Positions 35,641 through 49,314 of a DNA stretch of 64,000 bases are shown here, piece after piece. Origin of the DNA: Cyprinodon diabolis (taxonomy: Eukaryota; Chordata; Actinopteri; Cyprinodontiformes; Cyprinodontidae); NCBI GenBank assembly GCA_030533445.1, contig CM060071.1, forward strand, positions 682,001 to 746,000. The letters run 5' to 3'. Both the position numbers and the translations under genes were made by a program. Within the stretch, counting starts at the first letter, position 1. Each line of letters starts with the position of its first letter. The notes below the pieces were generated by a model. The model did no database searches, was not told where the DNA came from, and worked only from the letters and a program-made list of their open reading frames with translations.

Positions 35641-38600
35641 TTATAAGGGTCTTTGGTTTATAACTTGCTCTGGTTTATAACCGGCTCTGGTTAATAAAGT
35701 GTTCTGGGGTATAAAGAGCTCTGGTGTATAAGGGGCTCTGGTTTATAAAGGGCTCTGGTTTATGAAGAGCTCTGGTGTATAAAGGACTCTGGTTTACAAA
35801 GGGCTCCTGTTTATAAAGGCCTTTGGTTTACAAAGGGTTTTGTTTTCTAAAAGGCTCTTGTTTATAAAGGGCCCTGGTCTATAACGAGCTCTGGTTTATA
35901 AAGGGCTCTGGTTTATAAGGGCTCTGGTTTATAAAGGGCTCTAGTTTATAAATGGCCCTGGTTTATAACGAGCTCTGGTTTATAAAGGGCTTTGGTTTAT
36001 AGAGAGCTCTGGTTTCTAAAGGGCTCTGGTTTATAACCGGCTCTGGTTTATAAAAAGCTCAGGTTTATAAAGGGCTTTAGTTTCTAAAGGGCTCTGGTTT
36101 CTAAATGGCTCTGGTTTATAATGGGCTCTGGTTTAGAAAGGGCTCTGGTTTATAAAGAGCTCTTGTTTATGAATGGCTCTGGTTCATAAAGCGCTCTGGT
36201 TGATAAAAATCTTTGGTTTATAATTAGCTCTTGTTTATAACGGAATCTGGTTAATAAAGGGCTCTGGTTTATTAAAATCTCTGGTTTTTAAAGTGCTCTG
36301 GTTTATAAAGGGCTCTGGTTTATAAAGCGCTCTGGTTTATAAAAGGCTCTGGTTTATTAATGGCTCTGGTTTAGAATGGGCTATGGTTTATAAAGGGCTT
36401 TGGTTTATAATGGGATTTGGGTTATTAAGGGGTCTGGTTTATAATGAGCTCTGGTTTATAAATAGCTCTGGTTGATATAGGGCTGTGGTTTTTAAAGGGC
36501 TTGGTTTATAAATGGCTCTTGTTTATAAAGGGCTTGGTTTTATAAAGGTTCTGTTTTCTAAATGGCTCCTGTTTATAAAGTGCTGTGGTTTATAAAGGGC
36601 TTTGGTTTCTAAAGGTCTCTGGTTTCTGAAGGGTTCTTCTTTATAAAGGGCCCTGGTTTATAACGAGCTCTGGTTTAAAAAGGGCGCTGGTTTATAAAGG
36701 GCTTTAGTTTCTAAAGGCCTCTGGTTTCTAAATGGCTCTGGTTTATAAAGAGCTCTGCTTTGTGAATGGCTCTGGTTCAAAAAGGGGTCTGGTTTATATA
36801 GGTCTTTGGTTTATAACTAGCTCTGGTTTATAACAGGCTCAGTTTAATAAAGGGCTCCGGTTTATAAAAATCTCTGGTTTTTAAAGTGCTCTGGTTTATA
36901 AAGGGCTCTGGTTTCTAAAGGGCTCTTGTTTATAAATAGCCCTGGTTTATAACGGGCTCTGGTGTATAAAGGGCTCTGGTTTACAAAGGGCTCCTGTTTA
37001 TAAAGGCCTTTGGTTTACAAAGGGTTTTGTTTTCTAAATGGCTCTAGTTTATAAGGGGCTCTGGTTTCTAAATGGCTCTGGTTTATAAGGGGCTCTGGTT
37101 TAGAAAGGGCTCTGGTTTCTAAAGGGCTCTTGTTTATAAATAGCCCTGGTTTATAAAGGGCTCTTGTTTATAAAGGGCTTTGGTTCATAAAGGGCTCTGG
37201 TTTATTAGGGTCTTTGGTTTATAACTTGCTCTGGTTTATAACCGGCTCTGGCTAATAAAGTCCTCTGGTTTATAAAGAGCTCTGGTGTATAAGGGGCTCT
37301 GGTTTATAAAGGGCTCTGGTTTATGAGGAGCTCTGGTGTATAAAGGGCTCTGGTTTATAAAGGGTTTTGGTTTCTAAAAGGTCTTGTTTATAAAGGGCCC
37401 TGGTCTATAATGAGCTCTGGTTTATAAAGGGCTCTGGTTTATAAGGGCTCTGGTTTATAATGGGCTGTGGTTTATAAAGAACTCGGGTTTATGAATGGCT
37501 CTGGTTTATAAGGGCTCTGGTTTATAAAGGTCTTTGGTTTATAACTAGCTCTGATTTATAACGGGCTCAGGTTAATAAAATTCTCTGGTTTGTAAAGTGC
37601 TCTGGTTTATAAAGAGCTCTGGTTTATAAGGGGCTCTGATTTATAAGGTTTCTGGTTTATAAGGGGCTCTGGTTTCTAAAGGGCTCCTGTTTATAAAGGG
37701 CTTTGGTTTATAAAGAGCTCTGCTTTATGAATGGCTTTGGTTCATAAAGGGCTCTGGTTTATAAGGGTCTTTGATTTATAACTTGCTCTGGTTTATAACC
37801 GGCTCTGGTTAATAAAGTGCTCTGGTTTATAAAGAGCTCTGGTGTATAAGGGGCTCTGGTTTATAAAGGGCTCTGGTTTATGAAGAGCTCTGGTTTATAA
37901 AGGGCTCTGGTTTACAAAGGGCTCCTGTTTATAAAGGCCTTTGGTTTACAAAGGGTTTTGTTTTCTAAAGGGCTCTGGTTTATAAAGGGCTCTAGTTTAT
38001 AAATGGCCCTGGTTTATAAAGGGCTCTGGTTTATAGAGAGCTCTGGTTTCTAAAGGGCTTTGGTTTATAACCGGCTCTGGTTTATAAAAAGCTCTGGTTT
38101 ATAAAGGGCTTTAGTTTCTGAAGGGCTCTGGTTTCTAAATGGCTCTGGTCTATAACAGGCTCTGGTTTATAAAGTGCTCGGTATTATGAATGGCTCTGGT
38201 TCATAAAGGGCTGTTGTTTATAAAGGTCTTTGGTTTATAACTAGCTCTGGTTTATAACTAGCTCTGGTTTATAAGGGTCTGTGGTTTCTAAAGGTCTCTG
38301 GTTTCTAACTGGCTCTGGTTTATAATGGTCTCTGGTTTATAAAGGGTTTTGGTTATAAAGAGCTCTGCTTTATGAATGGCTCTGGTTCATAAAGGGCTCT
38401 GGTTTATAAGGGTCTTTCGTTTACAACTAGCTCTGGTTTATAACGGGCTCTGGTTAATAAAGGGCTCTGGTGTATATAAATCTCTGGTTTGTAAAGTGCT
38501 CTGTTTTATAAAGAGCTCTGGTGTATAAGGGGCTCTGGTTTGAAAAGAGCTCTGGTTTATAAAGAGCTTTGGTGTATAAAGGGCTATGGTTTATAAAAGG

Positions 38601-41600
38601 CTCCTGTTTATAAAGGCCTCTGGTTTATAAAGGGTTTTGGTTTCTAAAGGGCTCTGATTTCTAAAGGGCTCATGTTTTTAAATGGCCCTGGTCTATAACG
38701 AGCTCTGGTTTATAAAGGGCTCTGGTTTATAAGGGCTACGGTTTAAAAAGGGCTCTGGTTTATAAAGGGCTCTGGTTTATAAAGAGCTCTGGTGTATTAA
38801 GGGCTCTGGTTTATAAAAGGCTCCTGTTTATAAAGGCCTCTGGTTTATAAAGGGTTTTGGTTTCTAAAGGGCTCTGATTTCTAAAGGGCTCGTATTTTTA
38901 AAGGGCCCTGGTCTATAACGAGCTCTGGTTTAAAAATGGCTCAGGTTTATGAGGGCTCTGGTTTAAAAATAGCTCAGGTTTATAAAGGGCTTTTGTTTCT
39001 AAAGGGCTCTGCTTTCTAAATGCCTCTGGTCTATAATGGGCTCTGGTTTATAAAGAGCTCGGTATTATGAATGGCTCTGGTTCATAAAGGGCTGTGGTTT
39101 ATAAAGGTCTTTGGTTTATAACTAGCTCTGGTTTATAAGGGGCTCTGGTTTATAAAGGGCCCTAGTCTACAACGAGCTCTGGTTTATAAAGGGCTCTAGT
39201 TTATAAGGGCTCTGGTTTATAAATGGCCCTGGTTTATAACGAGCTCTGGTTTATAAAGGGCTCTGGTTTATAGAGAGCTCTGGTTTCTAAATGGTTCTGG
39301 TTTATAACCGGCTCTGGTTTATAAAAAGCTGTGGTTTAAAAAGGGTTCTGGTTTATAAAGGGCTTTAGTTTCTAAAGGGCTCTGGTTTCTAAATGGCTCT
39401 TTTCTATAACGGGCTCTGGTTTATAAAGTGCTCGGTATTATGTATGGCTCTGGTTCATAAAGGGCTGTTGTTTATAAAGGTCTTTGGTTTATAACTAGCT
39501 CTGGTTTATAACTAGCTCTGGTTTATAAGGGTCTCTGGTTTCTAAAGGTCTCTAGTTTCTAACTGGCTCTGGTTTATAACGGTCTCTGGTTTATAAAGGG
39601 CTTTGGTTTATAAAGAGCTCTGCTTTATGAATGGCTCTGGTTCATAAAGGGCTCTGGTTTATAAGGGTCTTTGGTTTATAACTAGCTCTGGTTTATAACG
39701 GGCTCTGGTTAATAAAGGGCTCTGGTGTATATAAATCTCTGGTTTGTAAAGTGCTCTGTTTTATAAAGAGCTCTGGTGTATAAGGGGCTCTGGTTTGTAA
39801 AGAGCTCTGGTTTATAAAGAGCTCTGGTGTATAAAGGGTTCTTGTTAATAAAAGGCTCCTGTTTATAAAGGAGTCTGGTTTATAAAGGGTTTTGGTTTCT
39901 AAAGGGCTCTGATTTCTAAAGGGCTCTTGTTTTTAAAGGGCCCTGGTCTATAACGAGCTCTGGTTTATAAAGGGCTCTGGTTTATAAGGGCTCCGGTTTA
40001 AAAAGGGCTCTGGTTTATAAAGGGCTCTGGTTTATAAAGAGCTCTGGTGTATAAAGGGCACTGGTTTATAAAAGGACCCTGTTTATAAAGGCCTCTGGTT
40101 TATGAAGGGTTTTGGTTTCTAAAGGGCTCTGATTTCTAAAGGGCTCGTATTTTTAAAGGGCCCTGGTCTATAACAAGCTCTGGTTTAAAAAGGGCTCAGG
40201 TTTATAAGGGCTCTGGTTTAAAAGGGGCTCTGGTTTATAAAGGGCTCTAGTTTCTAAAGGGCTCTGGTTTCTAATTGGCTCTGGTCTATAACGGGTTCTG
40301 GTTTATAAAGAGTTCGGTACTATGAATGGCTCTGGTTCACAAAGGGCTGTGGTATATAAAGGTCTTTGGTTTATAACTAGCTCTGGTTTATAAGGGGCTC
40401 AGGTTTATAAAGGGCTATGGTTTATGAAGAGCTCTGGTGTATAAAGGGCTCTGGTTTACAAAGGGCTCCTATTTATAAAGGCCTCTGGTTTACAAAGGGT
40501 TTTGGTTTCTAATTGGCTCTTGTTTATAAAGGGTCCTGGTCTATAACGAGCTCTGGTTTATAAAGGGCTCTGGTTTATAAGGGCTCTGGTTTATAAATGG
40601 CCCTGCTTTATAACGTGCTCTGGTTTATAAAGGGCTCTGATTTATAGAGAGCTCTGGTTTCTAAAGGGCTCTGGTTTATAACCGGCTCTGGTTTATAAAG
40701 AGCTCTGGTTTATAATGGGCTGTGGTTTATAAAGGGCTTTGGTTTCTAAAGGGTTCTTGTTTATAAAGGGCCCTGGTTTATAAAGAGCTCTGGTTTAAAA
40801 AGGGCTCTGGTTTATAAAGGGCTTTAGTTTCTAAAGGGCTCTGGTTTCTAAATGGCTCTGGTCTATAACGGGCTGTGGTTTATAAAGAGCTCGGTATTAT
40901 GAATGGCTCTGGTTCATAAAGGTCCTTGGTTTATAACTAGCTCTGGTTTCTAACTAGCTCTGGTTTATAAGGGTATCTGGTTTCTAAAGGTCTCTGGTTT
41001 CTAACTGGCTCTGGTTTATAACGGTCTCTGGTTTATAAAGGGCTTTGGTTAATAAAGAGCTCTGCTTTTTGAATGGCTCTGGTTCATAAAGGGCTCTGGT
41101 TTATAAGGGTCTTTGGTTTATAACTAGCTGTGGTTTATAACGGGCTGTGGTTAATAAAGGGCTCTGGTGTATATAAATCTCTGGTTTGTAAAGTGCTCTG
41201 GTTTATAAAGAGCTCTGGTGTATAAGGGGCTCTGGTTTATAAAGGGCTCTGGTTTATAAAGAGCTCTGGTGTATAAAGGGCTCTGGTTTATAAAAGGCTT
41301 CTGTTTATAAAGGCCTCTGGTTTATAAAGAGTTTTGGTTTCTAAAGGGCTCTGATTTCTAAAGGGCTCTTGTTTTTAAAGGGCCCTGGTCTATAACGAGC
41401 TCTGGTTTATAAAGGGCTCTGGTTTACAAAGGGCTCCTATTTATAAAGGCCTCTGGTTTACAAAGGGTTTTGGTTTCTAAAGGACTCTTGTTTATAAAGG
41501 GCCCTGGTCTATAACGAGCTCTGGTTTATAAAGGCCTCTGGTTTTTAAGGGCTCTGGTTTATAAAGGGCCCTGGTTTATAACGGGCTTTGATTTATAAAG

Positions 41601-42799
41601 AACTCGGGTTTATGAATGGCTCTGGTTCATAAAGGGCTCTGGTTTATAAAGGTCTTTGGTTTATAACTGGCTCTGATTTATAACGGGCTCAGGTTAATAA
41701 AGGGCTCTGGTTTATAAAAATCTCTGGTTTGTAAAGTGCTCTGGTTTATAAAGAGCTCTGGTTTATAAGGGGCTCTGATTTATAAGGTTTCTGGTTTATA
41801 AGGGGCTCTGGTTTCTAAAGGGCTATTGTTTATAAAGGGCTTTGGTTTATAAAGAGCTCTGCTTTATGAATGGCTTTGGTTCATAAAGGGCTGTGGTTTA
41901 TAAGGGTCTTTGGTTTATAACTTGCTCTGGTTTATATCCGGCTCTTGTTAATAAAGTGCTCTGGTTTATAAAGAGCTCTGGTGTATAAGGGGCTCTGGTT
42001 TATAAAGGGCTCTGGTTTATGAAGAGCTCTAGTGTATAAAGGGCTCTGGTTTACAAAGGGCTCCTGTTTATAAAGGCCTTTGGTTTACAAAGGGTTTTGT
42101 TTTCTAAAGGGCTCTTGTTTATAAAGGGCCCTGGTCTATAACGAGCTCTGGTTTATAAAGGGCTCTGGTTTATAAGGGCTCTGGTTTATAAAGGGCTCTA
42201 GTTTATAAATGACCCTGGTTTATAACGAGCTCTGGTTTATAAAGGGCTCTGGTTTATAGAGAGCTCTGGTTTCTAAAGGGCTCTGGTTTATAACCGGCTC
42301 TGGTTTATAAAAAGCTCTGGTTTATAAAGGGCTTTAGTTTCTAAAGGGCTCTGGTTTCTAAATGGCTCTGGTCTATAACGGGCTCTGGTTTATAAAGTGC
42401 TCGGTATTATGAATGGCTCTGGTTCATAAAGGGCTGTTGTTTATAAAGGTATTTGGTTTATAACTAGCTCTGGTTTATAACTAGCTCTGGTTTATAAGGG
42501 TCTCTGGTTTCTAAAGGTCTCTGGTTTCTAACTGGCTCTGGTTTATAACGGTCTCTGGTTTATAAAGGGCTTTGGTTATAAAGAGCTCTGCTTTATGAAT
42601 GGCTCTGGTTCATAAAGGGCTCTGGTATATAAGGGTCTTTGGTTTATAACTAGCTCTGGTTTATAACGGGCTCTGGTTAATAAAGGGCTCTGGTGTATAT
42701 AAATCTCTGGTTTGTAAAGTGCTCTGTTTTATAAAGAGCTCTGGTGTATAAGGGGCTCTGGTTTATAAAGAGCTCTGGTTTATAAAGAGCTCTGGTGTA

Positions 42800-45700
42800 T
42801 AAAGGGTTCTGGTTTATAAAAGGCTCCTGTTTATAAAGGCCTCTGGTTTATAAAGGGTTTTGGTTTCTAAAGGGCCATGATTTCTAAAGGGCTCTTGTTT
42901 TTAAATGGCCCTGGTCTATAACGAGCTCTTGTTTATAAAGGGCTCTGGTTTATAAGGGCTCCGGTTTAAAAAGGGCTCTGGTTTAATTAAGGCTCCTGTT
43001 TATAAAGGCCTCTGGTTTATAAAGGGCTCTGGTTTATAAAGAGCTCTGGTGTATAAAGGGCTCTGGTTTATAAAAGGCTTCTGTTTATAAAGGCCTCTGG
43101 TTTATAAAGAGTTTTGGTTTCTAAAGGGCTCTGATTTCTAAAGGGCTCTTGTTTTTAAAGGGCCCTGGTCTATAACGAGCTCTGGTTTATAAAGGGCTCT
43201 GGTTTACAAAGGGCTCCTATTTATAAAGGCCTCTGGTTTACAAAGGGTTTTGGTTTCTAAAGGACTCTTGTTTATAAAGGGCCCTGGTCTATAACGAGCT
43301 CTGGTTTATAAAGGGCTCTGGTTTATAAGGGCTCTGGTTTATAAAGGGCCCTGGTTTATAACGGGCTTTGATTTATAAAGAACTCGGGTTTATGAATGGC
43401 TCTGGTTCATAAAGGGCTCTGGTTTATAAAGGTCTTTGGTTTATAACTAGCTCTGATTTATAACGGGCTCAGGTTAATAAAGGGCCCCGGTTTATAAAAA
43501 TCTCTGGTTTGTAAAGTGCTCTGGTTTATAAAGAGCTCTGGTTTATAAGGGGCTCTGATTTATAAGGTTTCTGGTTTATAAGGGGCTCTGGTTTCTAAAG
43601 GGCTCTTGTTTATAAAGGGCTTTGGTTTATAAAGAGCTCTGCTTTATGAATGGCTTTGGTTCATAAAGGGCTGTGGTTTATAAGGGTCTTTGGTTTATAA
43701 CTTGCTCTGGTTTATAACCGGCTCTGGTTAATAAAGTGCTCTGGTTTATAAAGAGCTCTGGTGTATAAGGGGCTGTGGTTTATAAAGGGCTCTGGTTTAT
43801 GAAGAGCTCTGGTGTATAAAGGGCTCTGGTTTACAAAGGGCTCCTGTTTATAAAGGCCTTTGGTTTACAAAGGGTTTTGTTTTCTAAAGGGCTCTTGTTT
43901 ATAAAGGGCCCTGGTCTATAACGAGCTCTGGTTTATAAAGGGCTCTGGTTTATAAGGGCTCTGGTTTATAAAGGGCTCTAGTTTATAAATGGCCCTGGTT
44001 TATAACGAGCTCTGGTTTATAAAGGGCTCTGGTTTATAGAGAGCTCTGGTTTCTAAAGGGCTCTGGTTTATAACCGGCTCTGGTTTATAAAAAGCTCTGG
44101 TGTATAAGGGGCTCTGGTTTGTAAAGAGCTCTGGTTTATAAAGAGCTCTGGTGTATAAAGGGTTCTGGTTAATAAAAGGCTCCTGTTTATAAAGGAGTCT
44201 GGTTTATAAAGGGTTTTGGTTTCTAAAGGGCTCTGATTTCTAAAGGGCTCTTGTTTTTAAAGGGCCCTGGTCTATAACTAGCTCTGGTTTATAACTAGCT
44301 CTGGTTTACAAGGGTCTCTGGTTTCTAAAGGTCTCTGGTTTCTAACTGGCTCTGGTTTATAAAGGGCTTTGGTTTATAAAGAGCTCTGCCTTATGAATGG
44401 CTCTGGTTCATAAAGGGCTCTGGTTTATAAGGGTCTTTGGTTTATAACTAGCTCTGGTTTATAACGGGCTCTGGTTAATAAAGGGCTCTGGCGTATAAAG
44501 GGTTCTGGTTTATAAAAGGCTCCTGTTTATAAAGGCCTCTGGTTTATAAAGGGTTTTGGTTTCTAAAGGGCCATGATTTCTAAAGGGCTCTTGTTTTTAA
44601 ATGGCCCTGGTCTATAACGAGCTCTTGTTTATAAAGGGCTCTGGTTTATAAGGGCTCCGGTTTAAAAAGGGCTCTGGTTTAATTAAGGCTCCTGTTTATA
44701 AAGGCCTCTGGTTTATAAAGGGCTCTGGTTTATAAAGAGCTCTGGTGTATAAAGGGCTCTGGTTTATAAAAGGCTTCTGTTTATAAAGGCCTCTGGTTTA
44801 TAAAGAGTTTTGGTTTCTAAAGGGCTCTGATTTCTAAAGGGCTCTTGTTTTTAAAGGGCCCTGGTCTATAACGAGCTCTGGTTTATAAAGGGCTCTGGTT
44901 TACAAAGGGCTCCTATTTATAAAGGCCTCTGGTTTACAAAGGGTTTTGGTTTCTAAAGGACTCTTGTTTATAAAGGGCCCTGGTCTATAACGAGCTCTGG
45001 TTTATAAAGGGCTCTGGTTTATAAGGGCTCTGGTTTATAAAGGGCCCTGGTTTATAACGGGCTTTGATTTATAAAGAACTCGGGTTTATGAATGGCTCTG
45101 GTTCATAAAGGGCTCTGGTTTATAAAGGTCTTTGGTTTATAACTAGCTCTGATTTATAACGGGCTCAGGTTAATAAAGGGCCCCGGTTTATAAAAATCTC
45201 TGGTTTGTAAAGTGCTCTGGTTTATAAAGAGCTCTGGTTTATAAGGGGCTCTGATTTATAAGGTTTCTGGTTTATAAGGGGCTCTGGTTTCTAAAGGGCT
45301 CTTGTTTATAAAGGGCTTTGGTTTATAAAGAGCTCTGCTTTATGAATGGCTTTGGTTCATAAAGGGCTGTGGTTTATAAGGGTCTTTGGTTTATAACTTG
45401 CTCTGGTTTATAACCGGCTCTGGTTAATAAAGTGCTCTGGTTTATAAAGAGCTCTGGTGTATAAGGGGCTCTGGTTTATAAAGGGCTCTGGTTTATGAAG
45501 AGCTCTGGTGTATAAAGGGCTCTGGTTTACAAAGGGCTCCTGTTTATAAAGGCCTTTGGTTTACAAAGGGTTTTGTTTTCTAAAGGGCTCTTGTTTATAA
45601 AGGGCCCTGGTCTATAACGAGCTCTGGTTTATAAAGGGCTCTGGTTTATAAGGGCTCTGGTTTATAAAGGGCTCTAGTTTATAAATGGCCCTGGTTTATA

Positions 45701-46190
45701 ACGAGCTCTGGTTTATAAAGGGCTCTGGTTTATAGAGAGCTCTGGTTTCTAAAGGGCTCTGGTTTATAACCGGCTCTGGTTTATAAAAAGCTCTGGTGTA
45801 TAAGGGGCTCTGGTTTGTAAAGAGCTCTGGTTTATAAAGAGCTCTGGTGTATAAAGGGTTCTGGTTAATAAAAGGCTCCTGTTTATAAAGGAGTCTGGTT
45901 TATAAAGGGTTTTGGTTTCTAAAGGGCTCTGATTTCTAAAGGGCTCTTGTTTTTAAAGGGCCCTGGTCTATAACTAGCTCTGGTTTATAACTAGCTCTGG
46001 TTTACAAGGGTCTCTGGTTTCTAAAGGTCTCTGGTTTCTAACTGGCTCTGGTTTATAAAGGGCTTTGGTTTATAAAGAGCTCTGCCTTATGAATGGCTCT
46101 GGTTCATAAAGGGCTCTGGTTTATAAGGGTCTTTGGTTTATAACTAGCTCTGGTTTATAACGGGCTCTGGTTAATAAAGGGCTCTGGCGT
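42800..46190. repeat. 1,696-bp tandem duplication, two copies
   Basis: The markers CTCTGATTTATAAGG at 43553/45249 and GGTTTGTAAAGAGCTCTGG near 44115/45811 are 1,696 bp apart. Copy 1 ends near 44495, where GGCGTATA runs into AAGGGTTCTGG, the start of the unit. Copy 2 ends near 46190 with the same GGCGTATA continuing as TAAATCTCTGG. That shared sequence marks the probable exchange point. Copies look nearly identical, implying a recent event. Confidence 0.88.
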
Positions 46191-47180
46191 ATATAAATCT
46201 CTGGTTTGTAAAGTGCTCTGTTTTATAATGAGCTCTGGTGTATAAGGGGCTCTGGTTTATAAAGAGCTCTTGTTTATAAAGAGCTCTGGTGTATAAAGGG
46301 CTCTGGTTTATAAAAGGCTCCTGTTTATAAAGGCCTCTGGTTTATAAAGGCTTTTGGTTTCTAAAGGGCTCTGATTTCTAAAGGGCTCGTATTTTTAAAG
46401 GGCCCTGGTCTATAACGAGCTCTGGTTTAAAAAGAGCTAGGGTTTAAAAAGGGCTCTGGTTTATAAAGGGCTTTAGTTTCTAAAGGGCTCTGGTTTCTAA
46501 ATGGCTTGGTTTATATCGAGCTCTGGTTTAAAAAGGCCTCTGGTTTATAAAGGGCTTTAGTTTCTAAAGGGCTCTGGTTTCTAAATGGCTCTGGTCTATA
46601 ACGGGCTCTGGTTTATAAAGAGCTCGGTAATATGAATGGCTCTGGTTCATAAAGGGCTGTGGTTTATAAAGGTCTTTGGTTTATAACTAGCTCTGGTTTA
46701 TAACGGGCTCTGGTTAATAAAGGGCTCTGGTGTATATAAATCTCTGGTTTGTAAAGTTCTCTGTTTTATAATGAGCTCTGGTGTATAAGGGGCTCTGGTT
46801 TATAAAGAGCTCTTGTTTATAAAGAGCTCTGGTGTATCAAGGGCTCTGGTTTATAAAAGGCTCCTGTTTATAAAGGCCTCTGGTTTATAAATGCTTTTGG
46901 TTTCTAAAGGGCTCTGATTTCTAAAGGGCTCGTATTTTTAAAGGGCCCTGGTCTATAACGAGCTCTGGTTTAAAAAGAGCTCGGGTTTAAAAAGGGCTCT
47001 GGTTTATAAAGGGCTTTAGTTTCTAAAGGGCTCTGGTTTCTAAATGGCTTGTTTTATATCGAGCTCTGGTTTAAAAAGGCCTCTGGTTTATAAAGGGCTT
47101 TAGTTTCTAAAGGGCTCTGGTTTCTAAATGGCTCTGGTCTATAACGGGCTCTGGTTTATAAAGAGCTCGGTAATATGAAT
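46170..47180. repeat. 543-bp higher-order repeat, two tandem copies
   Basis: CTGTTTTATAATGAGCTC lies at 46218 and 46761, and GCTCGGTAATATGAATGG near 46622 and 47165, each 543 bp apart (32 monomers less one base). The GGTAATATG variant was seen only here. Copies differ at a few sites, for example AAAGTGCTC versus AAAGTTCTC and GCTAGGG versus GCTCGGG. Confidence 0.87.
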
Positions 47181-48627
47181 GGCTCTGGTTTATAAAGGGC
47201 TCTGGTTTATGAAGAGCTCTGGTGTTTAAAGGGCTCTGGTTTACAAAGGGCTCCTATTTATAAAGGCCTCTGGTTTACAAAGGGTATTGGTTTCTAAAGG
47301 GCTCTTGTTTATAAAGGGCCCTGGTCTATAACGAGCTCTGGTTTATAAAGGGCTCTGGTTTATAAGGGCTCTGGTTTATAAATGGCCCTGCTTTATAACG
47401 TGCTCTGGTTTATAAAGGGCTCTGATTTATAGAGAGCTCTGGTTTCTAAAGGGCTCTGGTTTATAACCGGCTCTGGTTTATAAAGGGGCTCTGGTTTATA
47501 AAGGGCTCTGGTTTATAAAGAGCTCTGGTGTAAAAAGGGCTCTGGTTTATAAAAGGCTTCTGTTTATAAAGGCCTCTGGTCTATAACGAGCTCTGGTTTA
47601 TAAAGAGCTCTGGTTTATAAGGGCTCTGGTTTAAAAAGGGCTCTGGTTTATAAAGGGCTTTAATTTCTAAAGGGCTCTGGTTTCTAAATGGCTTGGTTTA
47701 TAACGAGCTCTGGTTTAAAAAGGGCTCTGGTTTCTAAAGGGCTTTAGTTTCTAAAGGGCTCTGGTTTCTAAATGGCTCTGGTCTATAACGGACTCTGGTT
47801 TATAAAGAGCTCGGTATTATGAATGGCTCTGGTTCATAAAGGGCTGTGGTTTATAAAGGTATATGGTTTATAACTAGCTCTGGTTTATAACTAGCTCTGG
47901 TTTATAAGGGGCTGTGGTGTCTAAAGGGCTCTGGTTTATAACTGGCTCTGGTTTATAACGGTCTCTGGTTTATAAAGGGCTTTGTTTTATAAAGAGCTCT
48001 GCTTTATGAATGGCTCTGGTTCATAAAGGGCTCTGGTTTATAAGGGTCTTTGGTTTATAACTAGCTCTGGTTTATAACGGGCTCTGGTTAATAAAGGGCT
48101 CTGGTGTATATAAATCTCTGGTTTGTAAAGTGCTCTGGTTTATAAAGAGCTCTGGTGTATAAGGGGCTCTGGTTTATAAAGGGCTCTGGTTTATAAAGAG
48201 CTCTGGTGTTTAAAGGCCTCTGGTTTTTAAAAGGCTCCTGTTTATAAAGGGCTCTGGTTTATAGAGGGTTTTGGTTTCTAAAGGGCTCTGATTTCTATAC
48301 GGCTCTTGTTTTTAAAGGGTCCTGGTCTATAACAAGCTCTGGTTTATAAAGGGCTCTGGTTTATAAGGGCTCTGGTTTATAAAGGGCTCTGGTTTACCAA
48401 TGGCCCTGGTTTATAACCAGCTCTGGTTTATAAAGGCCTCTGGTTTATAGAGAGCTCTGGTTTTTCAAAGGGTTCTGGTTTATAACCGGCTCTGGTTTAT
48501 AAAGAGCTCTGGTTAATAAAGGGCTGCGGTTTATAAAAATCTCTTGTTTGTAAAGTGCTGTGGTTTATAAGGGGCTCTGATTTTTAAAGGGCTTTGGTTT
48601 CTAAAGGGCTCTTGTTTATAAATAGCC

Positions 48628-48635
48628 CTGGTTTA
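48628..48635 (+). repeat. hAT target-site duplication, left copy
   Basis: CTGGTTTA directly precedes CAGTG at 48636 and is repeated exactly at 49870-49877 after CACTG. Eight bases is the duplication length of the hAT superfamily. Joining the flanks through one copy gives GCCCTGGTTTATAACGGG, an intact in-phase monomer. Confidence 0.88.
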
Positions 48636-48750
48636 CAGTGATGGGACTAACGGCGTTACCTTGTTTTAGTAACGAGTAATCTAACAAATTACTTTGACTG
48701 TAACTATAACGCAGTTACCATAGCAGACACCCCGTTACTGCACGTTACTC
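48636..48750 (+). repeat. hAT left terminal and subterminal repeats
   Basis: CAGTGATGGG is followed by GTTAC/GTAAC-type motifs at about 48655, 48670, 48700, 48714, 48734 and 48743, in both orientations. In hAT elements such clusters bind transposase. The left end is more diverged from its partner than is usual and carries extra bases (ACTAACGG) compared with the right end. Confidence 0.72.
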
Positions 48751-49314
48751 AGGTCGCACAATGAACCTTTTTTCATGATAGGACTCATGCGCAGCTGCGT
48801 GAAGCTGACACCCCACCCACGTCAAAAAACTCTGCAAATACACTGAATGGTTAGTGCAACGTTAGTGCAGATTTGTGCAGAAAAAAATATTGTTTGTGCT
48901 ACTTTTGTTTAAGAGATATTAAAGATTATTTTTTAGGTCATCCAGAGGTGCGCGCCTTGTCATGAGAGAGGGGAGGATGAGAATGGCTGATGAATAGTGA
49001 GATTCCGTCTGTCAGTTGGTAGGTGGGTGTTTCCGCTGGTGGGTGTTAACGTACAGCACACACAGAGGGATGGAGAGTGAGGAGGATCCAGCAGCAAACA
49101 ACGATTTCCAGATGGAAATACCGGTGTCACGTCGAGCTGCGTTTCCCCATCAGATACGGTTTCCTCTGCATCTCCGCACAGCGCAGGTGGCACGATTCAC
49201 CACGCAAGCGACAGGAAACGCGCATGCTCGCTAAATGCGCGCAACAGTTGCCCTGTGCTCGCGCCACAGGGGAACTGTGGAGAGCGTGAACGATCAAATG
49301 AAAGGGAGTGATCT

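Larger units (their letters stand above)
25281..48635. repeat. 17-bp satellite array, subfamily D3
   Basis: About 23 kb of monomers characterised by GGTCTATAACGAGCTCTGG, GGTGTATAAGGGGCTC, TATAGAGAGCTCTGG, GCTCGGTATTATGAATGG, GTTTTTAAAGGGCCC and TTTACAAAGGG. Long ordered blocks recur at offsets of about 2.4, 8.4-8.5, 10.35 and 10.87 kb and at 543 and 1,696 bp. All monomers have one orientation. No gene or non-satellite insert is seen until the hAT element. Confidence 0.96.

Noticed and set aside
48960..49289. Three open frames of 70-77 codons within the hAT element as a transposase remnant
   Set aside because: They overlap on both strands, show no BED finger or catalytic motif, and are no longer than chance allows in CpG-rich DNA.
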